From contig NZ_PGFF01000001.1 of NCBI RefSeq assembly GCF_002797715.1, forward strand, positions 930,001 to 994,000: a stretch of DNA of 64,000 bases, given 5' to 3'. The stretch comes from Diaminobutyricimonas aerilata (GTDB taxonomy: Bacteria > Actinomycetota > Actinomycetes > Actinomycetales > Microbacteriaceae). Within the stretch, counting starts at the first letter, position 1; each line of letters opens with the position of its first letter. The notes below the pieces were generated by a model. It made no database searches and was not told the DNA's origin. It saw only the letters and a program-made list of their open reading frames with translations. Positions 33,941-42,611 of the stretch are shown here, piece after piece. A program made the position numbers and the translations under genes.

Positions 33941-34875
33941 CCGCGACGATGTCGTGGGGCCTCGTCTGCGGCGTCGTACTCGGCTTCGGGCTGTGGTCGC
34001 TGCTCTCGCTCGTCCCGCGCCTCAGCCGCCCGCGACTCGTCGACCGCGTCGCGCCGTACGTCGTCGACATCTCGGTCGACGCCCGGGAACTCGTGCGACG
34101 CCGCCCGACCGACCCGCTCCCCGTGGTCGGCGTCGTGCTCGTCCCGGCGGTCGACGCGATGCGGCGGCTGCTCGCTCCAGTGCTCGGCGGGTCCGCCGTC
34201 GTGCAGAGCCGCCTGCGTCAGGCCGGTTCCACCCTCTCCGTCGACGGCTACCGCTCCCGGCAACTCGGCTGGGGCGCTGCCGGAGCGGTCGTCGGGGTCG
34301 CCGCCTCCGTCGTCATCGCCCGAGCGCAGGGCCTCGCGCTGCCGGCGGCGGTCGCGATCGTCGCCGTGTTCGCGGCGTGCGGGGTGCTGCTGCGCGATCG
34401 GATGCTCGTGGCGCGGGCCCGTCGCAGGCGCGAGCGGATGGCGGAGGAGCTGCCCACCATCCTCGAGTTCCTCACCCTGAGCCTGTCGGCGGGGGAGGGC
34501 ATCCACGACGCGTTGGCTCGCGTCGCGACAGTGGGCCGCGGGGAGCTCGCGGTCGAATTGCGCCGCACGATGGCGCGCGTGCACTCCGGGGTGCCGCTCG
34601 TGGAGGCGCTGCAGGCGCTCGCGGCGGACCTCGGGCTGGCCGGCTTCAGCCGCTTCGTCGACCACCTCGTCGGCGCACTCGAACGCGGCACGCCGCTCGC
34701 GGAAGTGCTGCGGGCACAGGCGCAGGATGCCCGGGATGAGGGCAAGCGCGAACTGCTGGAGCTCGCCGGCCGTAAGGAGGTCGCGATGCTCGTGCCGCTC
34801 GTGTTCCTCATCCTGCCGGTGACGGTGCTCTTCGCGATCTACCCCGGCCTCGTGGTCGTGCAGCTCGGATTCTGA
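33937..34875 (+). CDS. tadC: TadC-type pilus platform membrane protein
   Basis: A 312-aa F-domain membrane protein, partner of TadB. It shows ELPTILEFLTLSLSAGEGIHDALARVA, then GTPLAEVLRAQAQDARDEGKRELLELAGRKEVAMLVPLVFLILP, a typical TadC ending. ATGA overlap with tadB. The block ends here: the prepilin genes expected next are 10.8 kb downstream. Confidence 0.93.
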   Translation: MTATMSWGLVCGVVLGFGLWSLLSLVPRLSRPRLVDRVAPYVVDISVDARELVRRRPTDPLPVVGVVLVPAVDAMRRLLAPVLGGSAVVQSRLRQAGSTLSVDGYRSRQLGWGAAGAVVGVAASVVIARAQGLALPAAVAIVAVFAACGVLLRDRMLVARARRRRERMAEELPTILEFLTLSLSAGEGIHDALARVATVGRGELAVELRRTMARVHSGVPLVEALQALAADLGLAGFSRFVDHLVGALERGTPLAEVLRAQAQDARDEGKRELLELAGRKEVAMLVPLVFLILPVTVLFAIYPGLVVVQLGF

Positions 34876-34924
34876 GCGGGCGGCGCGCAGAGAACGGGCA
34901 GGATGCGGCGTCATGCTGGGCCGC

Positions 34925-35173
34925 ATGTCTGACGAGCGGTACGAGCAACGCATCCTCGAGCTGCTGGGCCAGCGCAGCGCCGACGCCAGCATCTGCCCGT
35001 CGGAGGTCGCCCGCGCCGAATCTGCGGAGGAGTGGCGCGAGCTCATGGAGCCGGTGCGGCAGGCGGCCCGGCGCCTCGTCGCGCAAGGCGAGCTCGAAGT
35101 CACCCAGCGCGGTGCCGTCGTCGACCCCTCGACGGCGAAGGGGCCCATCCGCATCCGCCGCCCACGTGGCTGA
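34925..35173 (+). CDS. DUF3253 protein
   Basis: An 82-aa winged-helix-like protein matching DUF3253 (ICPSEVARAESAEEWRELMEPVRQAARRLVAQGELEVTQRG, then GPIRIRRP). Function unknown. CATGCT lies seven bases before the ATG at 34925, favouring it over the ATG at 34913. Confidence 0.85.
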   Translation: MSDERYEQRILELLGQRSADASICPSEVARAESAEEWRELMEPVRQAARRLVAQGELEVTQRGAVVDPSTAKGPIRIRRPRG

Positions 35174-35198
35174 GCGTCGCGCCGCTACAGTCGACCGC

Positions 35199-35585
35199 AT
35201 GAGCGAACAGTCCGCGCCGGCCGCCTACCCGGCGCCCGCGCCGCACGTTCCCGGCGCCCGGCGGAATCCCGTCGATGTGACGGTCGCGGTCATCCTCATG
35301 GTGCTCGGCGTGATCGGGTTCGGGATGCTCGCGATCCTCTCGACGCTGCTGATCATGATGTCCGACGGCTGCGGCTCGGGCACGTGCGACTACACCCTCA
35401 TGACGATCGCCTGGTTCGTCGCGCTGCTCGCGCCGCCGATCGTCTTCCTCGCGTCTGTGGTCGTCACGATCGTGCGCATCGCGCGGAGGCGGCTCGCGTG
35501 GTGGGTTCCGCTGGCCGGCGCCGGCGTGGCCGCCGTGGTGTGGTTCATCGCCGTGGGACTCATGTCGCTCAGCACCGGCCGGTAG
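35199..35585 (+). CDS. small membrane protein
   Basis: A 128-aa protein with a Pro/Ala-rich N-terminal tail and three membrane segments, with a Cys pair in the first loop (DGCGSGTCDY). Unknown function. TACAGT lies seven bases before the ATG. Its C-terminal half is duplicated at 36560-36749, on the other side of the hydrolase gene. Confidence 0.8.
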   Translation: MSEQSAPAAYPAPAPHVPGARRNPVDVTVAVILMVLGVIGFGMLAILSTLLIMMSDGCGSGTCDYTLMTIAWFVALLAPPIVFLASVVVTIVRIARRRLAWWVPLAGAGVAAVVWFIAVGLMSLSTGR

Positions 35586-35597
35586 GGGCCGCCCGGG

Positions 35598-36521
35598 TCA
35601 CTCCGTGCGCGCCGGCGGCGTGGTGCGTTCGATGAACTGCTGGATGAGCGCGGCAGCCTCGGCAGCGTGGGTCTCCAGCAGAAAGTGCCCGCCGTCGAAG
35701 ACGTGCGCCTCCATCCGCGGCAACGACCGCATCCACGAGAGCGTCTCGTCGAGGTCGAAGAAGGCGTCGTGTCGGCCCCAGAGCATCAACGCGTGCGGTG
35801 CTCGAGCCGCCAGGTAGTCGGCGATCTCGCCGAACCGGGCGACGTACCGGCCGTAGTCCGCGATGAGGGCGCGCTGCGTGTCCATGCGCCCGGGGAGGTT
35901 CATCACGCGCCAGTCCTCGGTCCAGGTCGACGAGGGGATGCGCGCCGCGACCTCGGGCGGGAGCCCGGCGACATACTGGGCTCGCGTCCCGTCGAGCGTC
36001 AGGTGCGCCGTCGCGGCCGCCTCGTGCTCGGCATCCGGATGCTCCCAGTACGCCCGGGTGTCGGCCCACTGCGGTCCCAACCCGGACGGATGCGCGTTGG
36101 CGTTCTGCACGACGAGGCCGAGCACCTGCTCCGGGGCCTCCATGGCGACGTGCAATCCCACCGGAGCTCCGAAGTCGTGCAGGTACACATAGCGCGGTCC
36201 GACCTCGAGCCGGTCGAGGAGTTCGGCGATCGCGCGCCCGAAGGCGGGGAACGACGGCGACGGCAGGGGCTCCGACCGCCCGAACCCGGGCAGGTCGGGG
36301 GCGATGACGTGCGCGACCCGAGCGAGCCGCGGGATGACGGCGTCGAAGGTGCGTGCCGAGCTGGGGAACCCGTGCAGCAGGAGCAGGGCGGGGCTGCGCT
36401 TCTCCCCGGCGACCAGGTAGGACAGCTCCGTGCCGCGCTCGAGGCGTAGGGTCCGTCGCTCGGGCGCCACGGTGCCCGGATCGCCCGCCGTCCGTGTCGA
36501 GTCGGAGTCCGCCCGGTGCAT
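35598..36521 (-). CDS. alpha/beta hydrolase (epoxide hydrolase / dehalogenase type)
   Basis: A 307-aa hydrolase with HGFPSSARTF (oxyanion hole), aspartate nucleophile in LHDFGAPVGLH, acid in WGRHDAFFD and histidine in GGHFLLETH. It is a paralogue of the enzyme at 21560-22429. The ATG at 36521 has GGGAGGA six bases upstream. It lies in reverse orientation between a membrane protein gene and a truncated copy of that gene. Confidence 0.88.
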   Translation of the reverse strand: MHRADSDSTRTAGDPGTVAPERRTLRLERGTELSYLVAGEKRSPALLLLHGFPSSARTFDAVIPRLARVAHVIAPDLPGFGRSEPLPSPSFPAFGRAIAELLDRLEVGPRYVYLHDFGAPVGLHVAMEAPEQVLGLVVQNANAHPSGLGPQWADTRAYWEHPDAEHEAAATAHLTLDGTRAQYVAGLPPEVAARIPSSTWTEDWRVMNLPGRMDTQRALIADYGRYVARFGEIADYLAARAPHALMLWGRHDAFFDLDETLSWMRSLPRMEAHVFDGGHFLLETHAAEAAALIQQFIERTTPPARTE

Positions 36522-36559
36522 GCATTCCTCCCTCGGTTGACTCCCCACCACGCTAATTC

Positions 36560-36749
36560 GGTGACGACGGCGACGGAACACGTCGCGCTCCTCGCACCGC
36601 CGGCGATCTTCCTCACCTCGATCGTCATCGCGATCGTGCGGCTCACGCGCCGGCGACTCGCCTGGTGGATTCCGCTCGTCGGGGCGGTGGCGGGCCTCGG
36701 TGTGTGGTTCGCCGCGGCCGCCCTCATGTCGCTCAGCGCCGGGCAGTAG
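36560..36749 (+). pseudogene. truncated copy of the small membrane protein
   Basis: The frame from GTG 36560 encodes LLAPPAIFLTSIVIAIVRL, RRRLAWWIPLVGAVAGLGVWF and LMSLSAGQ, parallel to LLAPPIVFLASVVVTIVRI, RRRLAWWVPLAGAGVAAVVWF and LMSLSTGR at the end of the protein at 35199-35585. The N-terminal half, including the Cys-pair loop and first helix, is missing and the hydrolase gene begins where it should lie. Either a decayed duplicate or a 62-aa two-helix protein. Confidence 0.7.
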
Positions 36750-36840
36750 TCCGACACGCCGCGAGCCCTTGTGCCCGCCAGCGGGCGGGAACACACTAGG
36801 CGGCAGCGCGCGGACGTGCGTCCGCGGCGGATGGGCCCCC

Positions 36841-38046
36841 ATGTCGCACCGCACCCGAATCGACCTCCGTCCCGGCCGGATGCTCGCCGCACTCGTCGCC
36901 GGCGCGGCGCTTGTTCTCGGCGCCGGAATTGCACCCGCCGCCGCAGTGCCGACCACCGTCCCGTCCCTCGACATCCAAGTCGCGAGCGTAGACAAGGCCG
37001 AGTTGCGCGAATACGGGTCATGGACTCAGGCGGCGCGCAAGATCGCCATCGGGCCGAGCACCGGCTCCGTGCGGGTGGACGCCACGGTGTTCGGCGACCT
37101 CGCCGTCACCACAGGCGAGGTCTGGTGTCAGCTCAAACTGCAGCAGGAGCCGTGGCCCGTCGTCGCCTCACGCCGGTGGTCCGCCGCGGAGTGGGCCGTC
37201 GTCGCCGACCGCACGCTTCCCCTACCGCCCGGTGTCGTGAATGCCGGCACGGGTGCCCGATGGGTGGGGTCGTGCGGCGCGTTCGAGGGCACCGCCACCT
37301 CCAATATCCGGTGGCTGTTGATCGAGGATGCGGCCGCGCCGGCGAACGTCGAGTTCGGCGCAGACCCGCGGCTGCTCGTCTCCCAGAACACGCTCACCGC
37401 GCCTCAGGCTGAGGAGACCGTGATCGTCGCCGTCCCGGGGGACCGGATCCGTCTCTACGCCGAGCCCGGCACCTGGGATCTCGACGGAGTCACGCCGCTC
37501 GCCGTCTCACTGACCGAGGGCTCGACGGGCATTCGGGTGCCCGCGGTCGAGGTCGGCGTCACGGCCGACCGCTCAGTGCTCGGGTTCACTGTGCCGGAGG
37601 TGTCGACGCCGGAGTTCGGTCGTGCGGCATACCGCATGGAAGTCACGGCCTACACCGTCACGCCCGGAACCAGCACGACGCCGGCGAGGGAGGCGCAGTT
37701 CCAGTTCGTTCACGACTTCTCCGTCACCCGCACGAAGCCGCCGACGGTCACGACGCTCACGCTCAGCAGGCACGTCACAGCGTCCCTGGGAACCGTGACG
37801 GCCACCGCGAAGGTCACCACACCCGGCAACCCCTATCCGGTCGGCACCGTCGCCTTCCACGTCGACGGCAAGCGGGTCGCCTCGGTGTCGTTGGTGCACA
37901 CCGACAAAGGCGTCGCCGCCATCCCAATGCCGCGGCTGTCACGCGGCGTCCACGACGTGCTCGTGACCTTCTCGGGCACGGCCGACTCGGGTGAATTCCT
38001 CGCGAATTCGGTGAGCTCGACGCAACGACTGCTCGTCGTCCGCTGA
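36841..38046 (+). CDS. secreted protein with C-terminal Ig-like domain
   Basis: A 401-aa exported protein: signal peptide (MLAALVAGAALVLGAGIAPAAA) then a unique beta-rich region with two Cys (about residues 100-145, VWCQLKL and GSCGAFEG) and a C-terminal bacterial Ig-like fold (TVTATAKVTTPGNPYPVGTVAFHVDGKRV ... GVHDVLVTFSGTADSGEF). No LPxTG anchor is present. Role unknown; extracellular binding or scaffolding is plausible. Confidence 0.82.
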   Translation: MSHRTRIDLRPGRMLAALVAGAALVLGAGIAPAAAVPTTVPSLDIQVASVDKAELREYGSWTQAARKIAIGPSTGSVRVDATVFGDLAVTTGEVWCQLKLQQEPWPVVASRRWSAAEWAVVADRTLPLPPGVVNAGTGARWVGSCGAFEGTATSNIRWLLIEDAAAPANVEFGADPRLLVSQNTLTAPQAEETVIVAVPGDRIRLYAEPGTWDLDGVTPLAVSLTEGSTGIRVPAVEVGVTADRSVLGFTVPEVSTPEFGRAAYRMEVTAYTVTPGTSTTPAREAQFQFVHDFSVTRTKPPTVTTLTLSRHVTASLGTVTATAKVTTPGNPYPVGTVAFHVDGKRVASVSLVHTDKGVAAIPMPRLSRGVHDVLVTFSGTADSGEFLANSVSSTQRLLVVR

Positions 38047-38082
38047 CCGGAAGCAGGCGGCTCGGGCCTCAGTTGCCGGTCA
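38044..38082. terminator. weak inverted repeat across convergent stops
   Basis: TGACCGG (38044-38050) and CCGGTCA (38076-38082) pair across a 25-nt loop that includes both stop codons of the convergent genes. Confidence 0.35.
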
Positions 38083-39133
38083 CCCCGTTGATGATCTCGC
38101 CCCAGAACGGCGCCGTGCAGATGACGAGCACTCCGACGACGGCGGCAATCGAGACGCCCGCGCGCAGGCGACGACCGGGCAGGGCGACGGCGGGAGCATC
38201 CCCACCCGCGCGCTCGTCGCGGTAACGGTCCGTGCGGCTGAGCGCCTTCGCGCCCACGATGTCGATGATGCGGAAGATGCGGCGCTGCACGGCCGGGTCG
38301 ACGAGGTTCGGAGGCAGGAGCGAGTAGACGAACATCCACTGATCGAGGATCTCGACGTCGAACGCGTTCGCCTCGTCGATGCACGCGGCCATGAGGTCGG
38401 GCGTGAAGATGTACAGCGCGTCGCGCTCGTAGCCCTTCGGGCAGTAGAGGGTGAAGTGCTTGTCGAAGTCGCCCTCCAGACTCAGCACCTGATCGCGCTG
38501 CAGGGTCGGCATGTTGCTGCCGAACACGCGCGAGTTGTTCGCCTTCGCGTCGAGCACGATGTGCGGCAGCGGGCGGTCGAGCTTGATCGCGATGAACCAC
38601 CGCGAATACGACGCGTCGCTGCGACCCTGCGACGGTCTGAACGCGAGCCCGTAGTCGAAGGCGTCGCCCTCGAGCGGCCGGAACCGGTCGCGCACGACGG
38701 CCTTCGGATGCGCGAACGGCTCGATGGGGTAGGCGGGCGCCGGATCCTGTGGGGAGAACCGCAGCCCGTTGCGCTCCGCGAACCGGTGGAGCCGGTAGAG
38801 CTCCTCGCTCTGCACCGGGTTCGCGACGAGGCTGACGAAGCCGATGGCGCATCCGACGTAGATGGCGGCCATCACGAGCATGGCGACGGCGAACGTCACC
38901 CAGTCGCCGGGGCTGTCGATCTGCGACTCGCCCTCGATGAATACCGCGGCCATCAGGGCGAAGAACCCCGACAGCACGAGGAGTGCTCCGCCGAGCAGCA
39001 CGAGCGAGCAGCCCGGGTAGCTCAGTCGCCAGTACACGTACCGCGGATCGCGCCGCACGCTCGCGACGAACTCCGCCAGCCGCCGTCGGTCGATCGGCTC
39101 CGTCAGCGGGGTCGTGTCGAGAACGCGGGCCAC
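38069..39133 (-). CDS. hypothetical membrane protein
   Basis: A 354-aa protein. Two N-terminal membrane segments (about residues 40-70 and 80-105), a soluble cytoplasmic middle with SRWFIAIKLDRPLPHIVLDAKANN and GDFDKHFTLYCPKGYERDALYIFTPDL, and one C-terminal membrane segment. It resembles many actinobacterial proteins of unknown role. GTG start at 39133 with TAACGT six bases upstream (leaderless pattern). Confidence 0.8.
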   Translation of the reverse strand: MARVLDTTPLTEPIDRRRLAEFVASVRRDPRYVYWRLSYPGCSLVLLGGALLVLSGFFALMAAVFIEGESQIDSPGDWVTFAVAMLVMAAIYVGCAIGFVSLVANPVQSEELYRLHRFAERNGLRFSPQDPAPAYPIEPFAHPKAVVRDRFRPLEGDAFDYGLAFRPSQGRSDASYSRWFIAIKLDRPLPHIVLDAKANNSRVFGSNMPTLQRDQVLSLEGDFDKHFTLYCPKGYERDALYIFTPDLMAACIDEANAFDVEILDQWMFVYSLLPPNLVDPAVQRRIFRIIDIVGAKALSRTDRYRDERAGGDAPAVALPGRRLRAGVSIAAVVGVLVICTAPFWGEIINGVTGN

Positions 39134-39255
39134 CCTTCCACGTTAGGGCGTCGCGGAGTCATCCGCCGGGAGTCATCCCCCGGGCCGACGCGCACCGACA
39201 TGCGCCTGCTTTAGCGTGTCGACGGTCCGCCCGATCGATACACCGGAGCATCCGC

Positions 39256-40170
39256 ATGCCGTCCCGCCTCACTGCCGCCGCCCTTCTCGCCCTCCTCCTG
39301 GCGACGACCGGGTGCGCGACCGCCGCCGACCCGGAGCCGGAACCCTCCGCCTCCACCGAGGCGCCGACACCCGTCGCCGCACCCCCGGTCGACATCGCGT
39401 CCGCGATGGCGGCCCTCGAGCAGCAGTACGGCGCGCGGCTCGGCGTGTACGCGATCGACACCGGCAGCGGCGCCGAGGCCGCCCACCGCGCGGACGAACG
39501 CTTCGCGTTCGCCTCCACCATCAAGGTGCTCGCCGCCGGGGCTCTGCTCGCCACGCGATCGGACGAGGAACTCGACCAGCCCGTGCCGGTGCCGAGCCGG
39601 CTCGAGTACTGGTCGCCGATCACCGAGCAGCACGCCGGCGGCACCATGACGGCGCGCGAGGTCGCGGCAGCGGCGGCGAGCTACAGCGACAACACCGCGG
39701 CGAACCTCCTGTTCGACCTGCTCGGCGGGCCCGCCGGATTGGAGGCCGAACTACGCGAGGTCGGCGACACCACCATCGAGGTCGAGCGCACCGAGCCGGG
39801 TCTCAACGAGGCGACCCCCGGCGACCCGCGCGACACGACCACTCCGCGCGCCTTCGCCGCCACGCTGCGCGCCTACGTGCTCGGCGACGCGCTCGACGAC
39901 ACCGACCGCGCCCAGCTGGTCGAGTGGATGCGCGGCAACACCACCGGAGACGCGCTCATCCGGGCCGGCGTGCCGGCCGGCTGGACGGTCGGCGACCGCA
40001 CCGGCAACGCCGCCTACGGCACCCGCAACGACGTGGCCGTGCTCTGGCCGGACGACGGGTCGGAGCCGATCGTGCTCGTCATCATGTCGTCGAAGAACGC
40101 GCAGGATGCCGAACACGACGACGCACTCATCGCGGACGCGACCCGGGCGGTCGTCGACGCGCTGCGCTGA
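39256..40170 (+). CDS. class A beta-lactamase (lipoprotein)
   Basis: A 304-aa serine beta-lactamase with a lipobox (LLATTGC) and an Ala/Pro/Thr-rich linker, so it is tethered to the outer face of the membrane. Catalytic motifs: S-T-I-K (Ser70/Lys73), SDN (Ser130 loop), EPGLNEATPGDPRD (Glu166, omega loop) and RTG in DRTGNAAYG in place of the usual KTG. Arg at 234 is also known in CARB-type enzymes. It would hydrolyse penicillin-type beta-lactams. GGAG lies eight bases before the ATG. No adjacent BlaI/BlaR regulator. Confidence 0.93.
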   Translation: MPSRLTAAALLALLLATTGCATAADPEPEPSASTEAPTPVAAPPVDIASAMAALEQQYGARLGVYAIDTGSGAEAAHRADERFAFASTIKVLAAGALLATRSDEELDQPVPVPSRLEYWSPITEQHAGGTMTAREVAAAAASYSDNTAANLLFDLLGGPAGLEAELREVGDTTIEVERTEPGLNEATPGDPRDTTTPRAFAATLRAYVLGDALDDTDRAQLVEWMRGNTTGDALIRAGVPAGWTVGDRTGNAAYGTRNDVAVLWPDDGSEPIVLVIMSSKNAQDAEHDDALIADATRAVVDALR

Positions 40171-40191
40171 CGCGGCTGCGCATCGATCGCG

Positions 40192-40521
40192 TCAGTCGTC
40201 GTGCCCGAGCACGGGCCGGGCGATGTCGCGTAGCGCCTCGAGGTGCCGCAGGTACACGGCGCGCCCGTCCGGGCTGAGCCGCAGCCAGGTGCGCGGGCGT
40301 TTGCCCACGTAGCCCTTCTTCACCTGCACGTACCCGGCGCCCTCGAGCAGGGCGACCTGCTTGCTCAACAGCGAGTCGCTCACCTGCACCGTGTCGCGCA
40401 CGAACCCGAACTCGGCCTCCTCGGCGGCCGCGAGGGTGGCGACGACCGAGAGGCGCACCGGATGCGTGAGCAGGTCGTCGAGGCGGTGCCGCGGATGCGC
40501 GTGCTCGGCGTCGGACGTCAC
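40192..40521 (-). CDS. winged-helix (PF13601-type) transcriptional regulator
   Basis: A 109-aa regulator with ArsR/MarR-like winged helix: LDDLLTHPVRLSVVATLAAAEEAEFGFVRDTVQVSDSLLSKQVALLEGAGYVQVKKGYVGKRPRTWLRLSPDGRA, using the scaffold of PF13601 proteins. The GTG at 40521 overlaps the membrane protein stop codon (GTGA). It is a paralogue of the regulator at 43448-43753, which also follows a membrane protein gene. Confidence 0.88.
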   Translation of the reverse strand: MTSDAEHAHPRHRLDDLLTHPVRLSVVATLAAAEEAEFGFVRDTVQVSDSLLSKQVALLEGAGYVQVKKGYVGKRPRTWLRLSPDGRAVYLRHLEALRDIARPVLGHDD

Positions 40522-40943
40522 GCGCGCGCCTCGGCGGCGGCGCCGACGACGAGCGGCACGGCGGTGACCAGGCCCGCGAGCATCCACAGCCACACCGATG
40601 CGCCGGGCACGAAGGTGAGACCGAGGCCGAGAGCAAGCCCGAAGAGCGCACCCCAGACGCCGACGGCGAGACCGAACCGGGTGGAGAACCCGCGAGTGGC
40701 GACCGTCCGACCCGGGAGGAGTGCGAAGGTCAGGCCGAGCACGACGATCACGAAGGCGATCGCCGAGGCGACGATCCCCTCGTCGTCGGAGGCGGCGCCG
40801 ACCGCGGTGAAGAACACGGGAGTCGACGCGGCGAGGCCGACGAGCCACACCAGGTAACGCACGGAGCCGAGACGCACGCGCGCGGCGGCGAACTCGGCGT
40901 CGGCGAGCGAACGGGCGGCGCTGGCGGCGGTGGGCTCGGACAT
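40518..40943 (-). CDS. four-helix membrane protein paired with a winged-helix regulator
   Basis: A 141-aa membrane protein: basic amphipathic N-terminus then four hydrophobic segments. Translationally coupled to the downstream regulator by a GTGA overlap. AAAGGGA lies before the ATG and a 17-bp-spaced promoter upstream. The pairing recurs at 42988-43753, suggesting that the membrane protein senses something and the regulator controls their own transcription. Confidence 0.8.
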   Translation of the reverse strand: MSEPTAASAARSLADAEFAAARVRLGSVRYLVWLVGLAASTPVFFTAVGAASDDEGIVASAIAFVIVVLGLTFALLPGRTVATRGFSTRFGLAVGVWGALFGLALGLGLTFVPGASVWLWMLAGLVTAVPLVVGAAAEARA

Positions 40944-40972
40944 CGGATTCCCTTTCCTCGGATGGTGATGCC

Positions 40973-41010
40973 AGTGTCACTTCTAGTTTCCATTCCGTCA
41001 AGTACTTTCC
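40973..41010 (-). promoter_or_regulatory. promoter of the first membrane-protein/regulator pair
   Basis: On the minus strand TTGACG (41001-40996) and GACACT (40978-40973) are 17 bp apart. Two GGAAA motifs (41010-41006 and 40991-40987) lie 19 bp apart, about two helical turns, and an AAGTACTT palindrome abuts the -35 box. GGAAA/TTTCC also forms the palindrome at the second pair. Confidence 0.6.
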
Positions 41011-41058
41011 GCTGATGGAGGACGGCCATTCCTCGACGGGCGGGTCTAGGGTGCGCTC

Positions 41059-41664
41059 GTGGAACGAGACGAGGCGGCGCGCCTGCTCGGGGTGCGCCCG
41101 GACGCGAGCCGACCGGAGGTCGAGAAGGCGTTCCAGCACATGGCCCGACTCACCCATCCGGATCTCGTGCCGGCGGAGCGCGCCGAGGCGGCGCGGGTGC
41201 AGTTCCAGCGCATCGAAGCGGCGCGCCGCACGCTGCTCGCCACCGTGCCGGGGCCGGCTCCCTCCGGTCGCGCCGCCCCCGACGATGTCGACCCCTACGG
41301 CCGTCGCCGGTTCGACGTTCCTCCGGCCGTGCTTCCGCCCATGAGTACCCGGCTCGTGGCGCTGTGGTCGGTGCTGCTGCTCGCGGCGTTCGTGCTCGCG
41401 CACCTGCGCTCGGACGCGCCCCTCACGCTGCTCGATCCGGTGCTCCGCGGACTCGCGCTCGAGGCGGGGCTCACCGGATGGGCGCTCACCGGCAACCGTC
41501 GGCTGCTCGTGCTGGGCATCGTCGCGCTCATCGCGACGGTGATCACGGTGACGCTCTTCGCCACGATCGTCGGCCTCATGGGCACCCTGCTGATGGCGCC
41601 CTCGGTGATCGGGCTGCTCGGCGCCGGGCAGCGCCGGTACGTGCTCGTCCGCATGTCCCGGTGA
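41059..41664 (+). CDS. J-domain membrane protein
   Basis: A 201-aa protein with an N-terminal J domain (RLLGVRPDASRPEVEKAFQHMARLTHPDLVPAERAEA, HPD motif present), a Pro-rich linker and three or four C-terminal membrane segments. J domains stimulate Hsp70 (DnaK) ATPase, so this would recruit DnaK to the membrane. GTG start with TAGGGT (41047-41052) six bases upstream, a clear leaderless pattern. Confidence 0.85.
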   Translation: MERDEAARLLGVRPDASRPEVEKAFQHMARLTHPDLVPAERAEAARVQFQRIEAARRTLLATVPGPAPSGRAAPDDVDPYGRRRFDVPPAVLPPMSTRLVALWSVLLLAAFVLAHLRSDAPLTLLDPVLRGLALEAGLTGWALTGNRRLLVLGIVALIATVITVTLFATIVGLMGTLLMAPSVIGLLGAGQRRYVLVRMSR

Positions 41665-41688
41665 CGAGGCTCGGCTCTGCAACGAGGC

Positions 41689-42564
41689 TCAGTCCTGCAG
41701 TGCTTCCAGGAACGCCCCTTCGGCGCGCACGGCGACGCCGCCGTCGACGGTGCCCTCGGTGATCCGCTGCACCTCGCCGGCGCGGGCGAAGTAGACCTCG
41801 CGGGAGAGCAGGCCGCCGGGCCGTTCCTCAGCGGGCAGCTGCCGCATGAGCTCGACGAGCGAGTTGACCGCCGTCACCGACTCGGGCCCGGTGACGACGT
41901 GCCAGAACACGAGATGCCGGTCGGGCACGCCGAAGACGTAGCCGCGCTCGGCGGGTCGGATGTGTCGTGCGACGAACGCGTGGTCGAGCACCCGGCTCGC
42001 GATGAACAGCGACGATCCGCCGGCGAATCGCAGGTCGGTGCCGGCCATCCCGACGTCTTCCGGTTCCTCCTGCGCGAGGTTCCGGCGTCCGAGGTCGAAC
42101 GCCGCGTCAAGGTCGACTCCGGCGAGCTGCTCCCGCTTCAACGTCTGCACGGTGCTCGGAAGGTCGAGGCACAGCGCTTCGACGAGTCCCGGCGCGAAGG
42201 GGCGCACGTACTCCATCCCGTCCACCTCGACGAGCTGCTCCGGGAACAGCCGGGCGCGCAACGCGGCTCGCGCGTGCTCATCGTCGAGGTCGACGGTGGG
42301 TGCGTCGTCGGCGGAGGTGAGCGCGGTGATGTGCTCCCGGATCATGCGCCGCCACTGCTTCTCGGGCGCCTTGAGGCACCACAGCACGATGTTCCGCAGT
42401 CCGAACCAGCCCTGCGATCCGGTGACGTAGTGGCTGTTGGTGGGATCGTCCGGGTCGCGCACGATCTCGCCCGGGATCCCTTGCGCCTCGAACTCCCGTG
42501 CGACGAGTCTCTCGAGCTCGTCGAGCTGTTGCCGGTGGTCGCGGGTCCGGCGGAAGAGGGCCAT
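41689..42564 (-). CDS. hypothetical protein, 291 aa
   Basis: Soluble, acidic protein with no recognised domain. Notable stretches: GWFGLRNIVLWCLKAPEKQWRRMIREHITAL near residue 60 and a C-terminal VFGVPDRHLVFWHVV. GAGACT lies six bases before the ATG at 42564. Beyond the ATG the frame is open but no domain is added. Confidence 0.75.
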   Translation of the reverse strand: MALFRRTRDHRQQLDELERLVAREFEAQGIPGEIVRDPDDPTNSHYVTGSQGWFGLRNIVLWCLKAPEKQWRRMIREHITALTSADDAPTVDLDDEHARAALRARLFPEQLVEVDGMEYVRPFAPGLVEALCLDLPSTVQTLKREQLAGVDLDAAFDLGRRNLAQEEPEDVGMAGTDLRFAGGSSLFIASRVLDHAFVARHIRPAERGYVFGVPDRHLVFWHVVTGPESVTAVNSLVELMRQLPAEERPGGLLSREVYFARAGEVQRITEGTVDGGVAVRAEGAFLEALQD

Positions 42565-42611
42565 GCGCCGAGTCTCGCGGGTCGGCGAGGCCCGCGCCAC
42601 CGCGGGACCGG

